A model generated the notes under the pieces. It worked only from the letters and a program-made list of their open reading frames with translations. It ran no database searches and was not told where the DNA came from. Of a DNA stretch of 64,000 bases, positions 57,802 through 64,000 are shown piece by piece. Origin of the DNA: Psoroptes ovis (lineage: Eukaryota > Arthropoda > Arachnida > Sarcoptiformes > Psoroptidae); assembly GCA_002943765.1 (NCBI GenBank), contig PQWQ01000008.1, positions 1,550,001 through 1,614,000 of the forward strand. The letters run 5' to 3'. A program made the position numbers and the translations under genes. The number at the start of each line of letters is the position of its first letter. Position 1 is the stretch's first letter.

Positions 57802-60800
57802 ACACAAAAATATTAATTCAAAGGTGCCTTGCCTCTTAAAATTTCAAATTTCAATTTCAAAAAATAGAAAATCATTTTTTGAAAATTAATTAATCAATTA
57901 ATTGAAAAATGCAATCGATAACATTGAAATATTTTCAATAATCAAAATTGAAACATTAAATTGAAATTACCCCTGAAGCGATCATAAAATTCATAAAGCA
58001 ATCGATGGCAATGTTTGTATTGGTCAATATCAATAAATGTCTTAAATATAAGCATTAATATGCTGACACAGCATAACACACACCAACACAGCAAACATTG
58101 GACGACAATATTTAGTGATTGCAACACGTGCAGCTATTGCTGGCTTAGAACACGTACAAAATACGTGCTGCATCTTCAAAGCATCTCTCAGCATCTTTGA
58201 GCGAAGAGATTTAAGCCGAAATCGAATAATTTAAATGTTTTTTCCCCTCCATTCATTCGATGATGATTCATACGTTCGGTCGGTGGCCATGATTCGGGTA
58301 ATCCAAGTTTGATGGATCGTTATTTCATTCGATTTGGACCATAATCACCACGTTTGATTGCTACAGCGATTGAGCACGAGTAAATGTGAAATTTGCAAGT
58401 CATAAAACTTGCGTAATTACGTAATAAAACAATGATTCAATCTTTGAATTATCATCATCGTCAGGGACACATATGAAGATAATAAGAAATTTCATCATCT
58501 TAGAGCCGATTTCGAAGCTAATTTCCCAAGCCAATTATTATAACGGGCAGAGGCTCGTGTGGATGAGACCTGAGAGACCGAAGATGGAGAGAAAGCATCG
58601 ATCCTTGAGAGTCTTTGAGGCTTCGAATGAGCTGAAGAGGTTGGACTCTTTGCGAAGTTCCAAGGAGCCAAACTTTGAAGGAGAGAAATCCTGAGGAGGA
58701 TCAGTGGAGACGATCGAGGGAGACGATCAACGGCTCGAAGAGTCCCGAAGAGGGCCGAAGCTCGAGCTCTGTTTGAAGACAACTAACAGGTCCCCATCTC
58801 TCAAAGGTTGATTCATCGATCCGCTTGCTTATTCATTCGAATTGATTCTCCATTCATTCGAATGGCCATGGCCGCAGTTATTGTCTTCGATTGCATCGAT
58901 TACATCAATTACATCGATCAACTGACTGTGTATGTGTGTTTATGTGAATTTTGACAATTTCCAGTGAATTCGAATGAATTTAAATTAATGAATTTTAAAA
59001 AATTCAAAGAATTTTGATAATTTAATCATCGATGATCGACAAGTATTTGTATTTGTTTATCATTTCAATGTATTTCCTATGGAAATTTCGATCATTTCAT
59101 ATCTGTACATGAGTGTTTGATTGGGTTTTGGCCATCTTTAGCCCTTGATTATCTTCGAATTCGCCGAATTGATCAACGAATTCTCCGAATCGATCAATGT
59201 ATGTCAGTGTTATGGTTGATTTTGGTGGTTTTTTTCGCTGTTTTTGTTTGTGTTCGTCGTTCAGCTAGTGATAATTTGTTATCAGTGAATGACTGATTGT
59301 TTTGGTTGGTTATGACGTAATTTCAGGTTTTTTTTTCGATGTGTTTGCCCATGAATTCCATTCTTCCAGTATTCAACCGGTGATGATAATCGAATTCAAG
59401 GACATTTCAGCGTAATTATCTTCGATTGATTCAAAAGTGAAATATATGAATTAATTAATCAACAAGTGAACACATTAATTAATTAATCAAGCAGTGTTGC
59501 GGAGCACCAACAAGTTGCCGAGTATAAATTGTGTCCACGAACTCTGTCAGAGTTTCCAGAACAAAATCTTTTGGCCAAAACATTCGAATGATCATCGAAT
59601 ACTGGTCGTTCGAATTGTCATCGGTGATCCTCTATGCAGTGTTCTTCGAAGTTTTTTGGAATTTACCATGTTGCAACATCGAATCGTGGCTGTTGTTGAT
59701 TGATTAATTGTCATCATATTCACTGAGTCTTCGAAGTCTTCGTAATCCTCAAAGTTATCGCCGAAATCCTCGTAATTATCACCAGAGTTAATCAAAATTA
59801 ATTCAGTTATCGATGAACATTATCTTGATCATCATCATCATCGTAATTACCATCATTATTATCTTAAGAAATCAAAAATCCATCGAATCCATCGAACACC
59901 TTGAAGCTTCAAAGCATCAAAGCATTCATTTACAAGCACCATCCATTCATTCGAGCACCATTCATTCAATAATCATCCATTCATTCGAGCATCACTCATA
60001 GTGATATCGTCTGTACATATTTTTTTTGATTGATTGATAGATTGATCTTCATTGTTATTGTTGTAATTGCTTGTTTTGGTTTGTTTACTGCTGCTGTTGC
60101 TGATTGTGGAAGATAATTATCATCAATTTCAATTTGAATTCGTATTTTTCATGTGTTTGTTTGATTTTTATTATTATTTCCATTCACATTTCAGCCATTT
60201 CAATTGAATTTCAATCGAATTTCAACGATCACATCCATCAAATATCAACCATTTCGTTCATTCATTCATTCACTGATTTAAATCCATCCACAATTCATCC
60301 ACCATTCCTTCGTAGATTTATTTCCCACAACACTGGTGATTATCATCGTGTTTGTTGTTGTGTGATTGCCATTCATCAAGTATTAGCTGCGTGTGAATAT
60401 CATCGAATATCGCCGTGTTTGTTCGTGTATCATTACACTTTATTGTCATGTTTGTCAATGAATACATTGAAGCTTAAGACACTGATTCACATAAATAAAC
60501 CTGTTGATATTTTGAGTTGTTGTTGCCGTTCCAAGATCAGCAAATTGCAATCGATTCAAATTAAAGTTATTTTGAGTGAAACAAAACATCATTAAAATTC
60601 CAAGATCAATAATAATTCGAAGTATCGAAGTCTTCCAAATGATTTCAAATTGAAATCAATTGAAATACATCAAAATACATTGATTATCCTTCACCGCAAA
60701 CAATCACTGATCCATCCAATCCATCCATACAATCAATCAATACATCATTAAATTGATCCGTTAATTGATTATTGACAAGTGTGCCATTGTGAATTGTTTG

Positions 60801-61148
60801 ATTGTGACAAGTGAGTCATTGTGACTACTGTGTGTCATTGTGACAAGTCAATATTCATCTATGTGTTTTGAATCAATCATACAGTCGATTAGTCATTTGA
60901 ATCGATTGTTTTCAGTAAAGTTGGCCAGTTGGTAAATTGACAAGTTTGATCGTCTTGGATTGTTCAAATAATCGTCACTACTAAGTACAGCTGATTGTGA
61001 CCAGTAATCTTGTGTGTTCGATTTTCTAAACTCCCGAAATTATCGTCTGTGATCCATTTTTTTCATTCTCTGAAATCAGTCCATCTGTTTGAAATCAGTC
61101 AAATTTAATCATTATCATCGATTATCACCGATTTCTTACCGTTAAAAA

Positions 61149-64000
61149 ATGTCTTCAACCCATTTCTACGACATCGATATCGATGATTATCATGATCATC
61201 GAAACAATGATCAAAATAACCATGATCATCGAAGTACTGATTCGAATAATAATCAAATGAATCATCGTGATCATAATAATCGTACATCATTAAACAATGA
61301 TAATAATAATTCAAATATTAATGATAATAGTTTTAATAATAATCCAAATAATCAAAACAATCCGAATGATCAAAACATTCGATTAGCCGTACGTATTGAA
61401 AATGTGGCCTATTCATATAATCGTAAAAAACCGGTGCTCAAAGATGTAAGCCTATTCATACCTGAAGGTAAATATTTGAATTGAACTGGATTAATTTTAA
61501 TTTAACCTAATAATTCAACTGATTCAACTGGATCAGATCGAATCAGATCCAATTGAGCCAAATCAAATCAATTGAATCAAAGAGGTTATCACCTCTTCAA
61601 ATATTAATTGATCAAAGAGGTTAAAACCTTTAATTATCATATAATCAAAGAGGTTATAACCTCTTATTGCTCAAAAATTAACCAAAATGAATCAAATACA
61701 TATCAATGCATGAAGCAATGAACCTTTTTAATTAGTTGATTTAATTAATCAAATTAATTAATTAATCATTGATCAATGAAATCAATGATCAATGAAACCT
61801 TGACCTTAATTTTTATTTTTAAAAATTATTATGATTTCAAATATTATGATTTCAAAATATTTTGAAATTATCATTTCAGCTCATTTGAAATCATGATTAT
61901 TTCAATAATCATTTCAAATACAATTTCAATTATCATTTCAATAATCATTTCTTCATTTCGTTGAATGTGATTTCATTGAATTACCTTGATGATATTCACT
62001 GTGAATTAGCTGCTGCTGCTGCTGCTGCTGCTGTTGTTGCTGTTGCCATCATGTTTCACCATGATGATTAGCCAATCATCGACCTTCAATCGTGTCGATG
62101 ATTTCAAATTTTTTGAAATTTCAAATTTTCAATTATTTCAAATTTCTTAAATCATGTTTCAAACAGGCAAAATATTCGCCCTGCTCGGATCGAATGGTTG
62201 CGGTAAAACGACCATGTTGCGTATGATCCTGGGCCGCTTGAAGCCTGAGACCGGTACGATCCGTGTATTCGGTATCGAACCTGGTTCCACCCACTCCCGA
62301 ATACCTGGTGCCGGTGTCGGTTATATGCCACAAGAAATATCACTGATACCTGAATTTAATGTCGAAGAAACCCTCAAGTATTTCGGTCAAATTTATCATA
62401 TGGATAGTGGGAAAATGAATGAAAGAATTGCGACACTAATTGATTTGCTCAATCTACCACCACATCATCGGTTGATTCGAACATTGAGTGGTGGCCAAAA
62501 ACGGCTGATATCATTGGCCGTAACATTGATTCATCAACCACCGTTAATCATATTGGATGAACCAACGGTTGGTGTTGATTCCGTACTTCGATATCGTATT
62601 TGGAATCATTTGGAAAATATTTGTCGTGATGAGCGGACAAGCGTGATTATCACTACGCATTACATTGAAGAAGCTAAAGAAGCGAATCAAGTTGGTTTCA
62701 TTGAATCGGGCACTGTACTGGCTCAATCAACACCGAAACAGCTGCAACAACAATTCGGTTGTAAAACCTTGGAAGAAGTATTTCTTCGACTTTGTTTATC
62801 CCGATATTCACGTATGAATTCGAATGTCAATGGTGGTGGTAAGCACCATTCACCACCACAATCACATCTGAAGCATCTTAAGCATGATCATCATGATCAA
62901 CAACATCGTAATCAGAATTCGAATCAGCTGTTTAATCATAAATCATCGGAAAAGCATCAGCTGTATGGGAGCTACAAGTCGCTGGTGAGTATTTTAACAA
63001 ATTGATTCGATTCGAATTCGAGATAATTTGAACCACCCTTAACCCTTTAATTTTCATTTAGTCCGGTGACCAGGACCCGACGACAACGACCCTTGGTGAT
63101 CCACAATCCCGCTACCAAGAACATCGTATCAAACGAATTACGATTCGTGAACGAATCCGAAAAGAAATCGATACGAAACGCCTTCAGGCAATGATATGGA
63201 AATCATATATTCGTGTCAAACGTAATCCGCTGATCATTATCATGTTCCATTTGATACCAATCATAACGATTACATTATTTTCATTGACCATACTGCGTAG
63301 TCCACATAATATGCCTATCGCTATTTATCCTGGTGATTTACAAGGTGGTAACCTTGCTCAAACATTCATCGGTGAGTCTATTCTTTCGCTAAATTCCATT
63401 GATCATTGATGTATAACCCTTTAACCTTGGCCATTCATCACTCGTTCCAGACGTCATGGACGATTATTTCCTCAAGAAAAACATTTTCGATAGCCCGGAG
63501 AAAGCCTTGGAATCCGTCCGTCTTGGTCAATCATATTATGGTATGATATTTGCTGATAATTTTACCGAAGCATTCACCGCTCGTTACATCGATGTTTATC
63601 GAACATCGATCGATGAAATGACTACGATTGGGAATAGTAAAATCCGATTGTATCCGGATAATTCAAATTTCATTTTCGCTGTTTATATGCGGCGAGCGCT
63701 GTTGAATTATTTTGAAATATTTATGCATAAATTCTCGACCGATCTTGGTTATAATCCTATAACGTTTAATTTACCGATTTATGTGGAGAAACCGATTTAT
63801 GGGAAAATGGAAACCGATTTGGGTAAGTGATGATGATGATCATCATCAAAATCGAACCATTGTTTAATCATTGTTTGAATCGCGACGTTCCATTTTCGAA
63901 CCTTATTCATTGAACCCTTTTCTTAACCCCCCCACTCAAAGGCCATTACCTTGTATCGGCGCTGATCGTATTCAGTTTATTCGCACTGCCCATGGTCATC
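61149..64000 (+). CDS. ABCH-subfamily half ABC transporter (copy 2), cut by the window edge
   Basis: Exons seen are 61149-61467, 62167-62984, 63062-63371, 63451-63822 and 63942 to the edge, in frame. After about 75 Asn/Asp/His-rich residues, the nucleotide-binding domain shows YSYNRKKPVL, Walker A GSNGCGKT (114-121), YMPQEISLIP, signature LSGGQKR (213-219), Walker B IILDEPTVGVD (Asp 237, Glu 238) and TTHYIEEA. A His/Gln/Ser-rich linker precedes the membrane domain (NPLIIIMFHLIPIITITLF, then YLVSALIVFSLFALP at the edge). It parallels copy 1 closely over the ATPase domain, so the two are tandem duplicates. The first intron is at the same place and phase, but copy 2 lacks the intron that splits the ATPase domain in copy 1, and its later introns differ in place and phase. 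The C-terminus is missing. Confidence 0.93.
61468..62166 (+). other. First intron of the second ABCH gene, with palindromes and a CTG run
   Basis: 699 bp. It holds three AAGAGGTTATAACCTCTT-like palindromes (61580-61598, 61615-61632, 61648-61666), a TTAATTAATTAA tract and a CTG/GTTG microsatellite at about 62009-62045. No exon is supported inside it. Confidence 0.7.

Larger units (their letters stand above)
56388..61148. other. Intergenic region between the two ABCH genes
   Basis: 4.8 kb without a supported exon. It holds a degenerate GATGGCTT-type repeat (57110-57300), the palindromes at 57741-57801 and a purine-rich patch near 58550-58780. It also includes an open frame at 60104-60595 without an ATG at its start or any domain. 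The right half probably carries the promoter and leader of the second ABCH gene. Confidence 0.5.

Noticed and set aside
58473..58782. Overlapping open frames in the purine-rich patch
   Set aside because: Both strands are open because of base bias (GAG/GAA runs); no splice signals or domain were seen.
60104..60595. Plus-strand open frame of 163 residues upstream of the second ABCH gene
   Set aside because: It starts at TTG, has no ATG-supported beginning, and its composition (Ile, His, Ser runs) is that of AT-rich noncoding DNA. It may be leader sequence.

Overview
The window is a gene-dense but AT-rich stretch of an animal nuclear genome, almost certainly an arthropod and most likely an astigmatid (dust or scab-type) mite. 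The reasons are many introns of about 60-80 bp with GT...AG ends, genes packed on both strands, long runs of His, Asn, Asp, Gln and Ser codons, two transporters of the arthropod-type ABCH subfamily, and an integrin alpha whose tail resembles insect alpha-PS2. The species is inferred, not read directly. No ribosomal RNA, tRNA, CRISPR array or bacterial-style operon was seen.

Left part (1-15,000). A plus-strand coiled-coil gene resembling MTUS1/ATIP (1108-4409) converges on four minus-strand genes: COP9 signalosome subunit 7 (4857-5917), a MKRN2OS-like protein (6228-7103), an AFG2/SPATA5-type AAA ATPase with a degenerate first ATPase domain (8021-10755), and a BTB-BACK protein (12787-14967). 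All intron phases in these four agree, so the models are firm.

Middle part (15,000-41,000). A repeat-rich gap is followed by two neighbouring plus-strand genes (18648-20168 and 20805-22659). Both encode secreted-type proteins of the same unusual layout: leader, long low-complexity region, hydrophobic segment, basic RRRKR-type cleavage site and a short Cys-containing tail. I do not recognise the family, and this pair is the best candidate for something undescribed. Next come a 12-exon integrin alpha (25747-31308), a tudor-domain protein (32708-34818), a minus-strand membrane-anchored carboxylesterase/cholinesterase-like protein (35027-37255) and a GMC oxidoreductase (38808-40794).

Right part (41,000-64,000). 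A gene-free, repeat-rich region leads into a complete Ty3/Gypsy-type LTR retrotransposon on the minus strand (46577-51201). It has identical 189-bp LTRs, a 4-bp target duplication and a probable frameshift near the end of integrase. Two ABCH half-transporter genes in tandem follow (52638-56387, and 61149 running off the right edge).

Scattered through the window are at least a dozen copies of a short fold-back element beginning TTAGGTTGTCC and flanked by TA, with mariner-like termini. One cluster has been tandemly amplified. There is also one TTAA-flanked piggyBac-like miniature element inside an ABCH intron, a second diverged repeat family (two copies), and several perfect or near-perfect palindromes.
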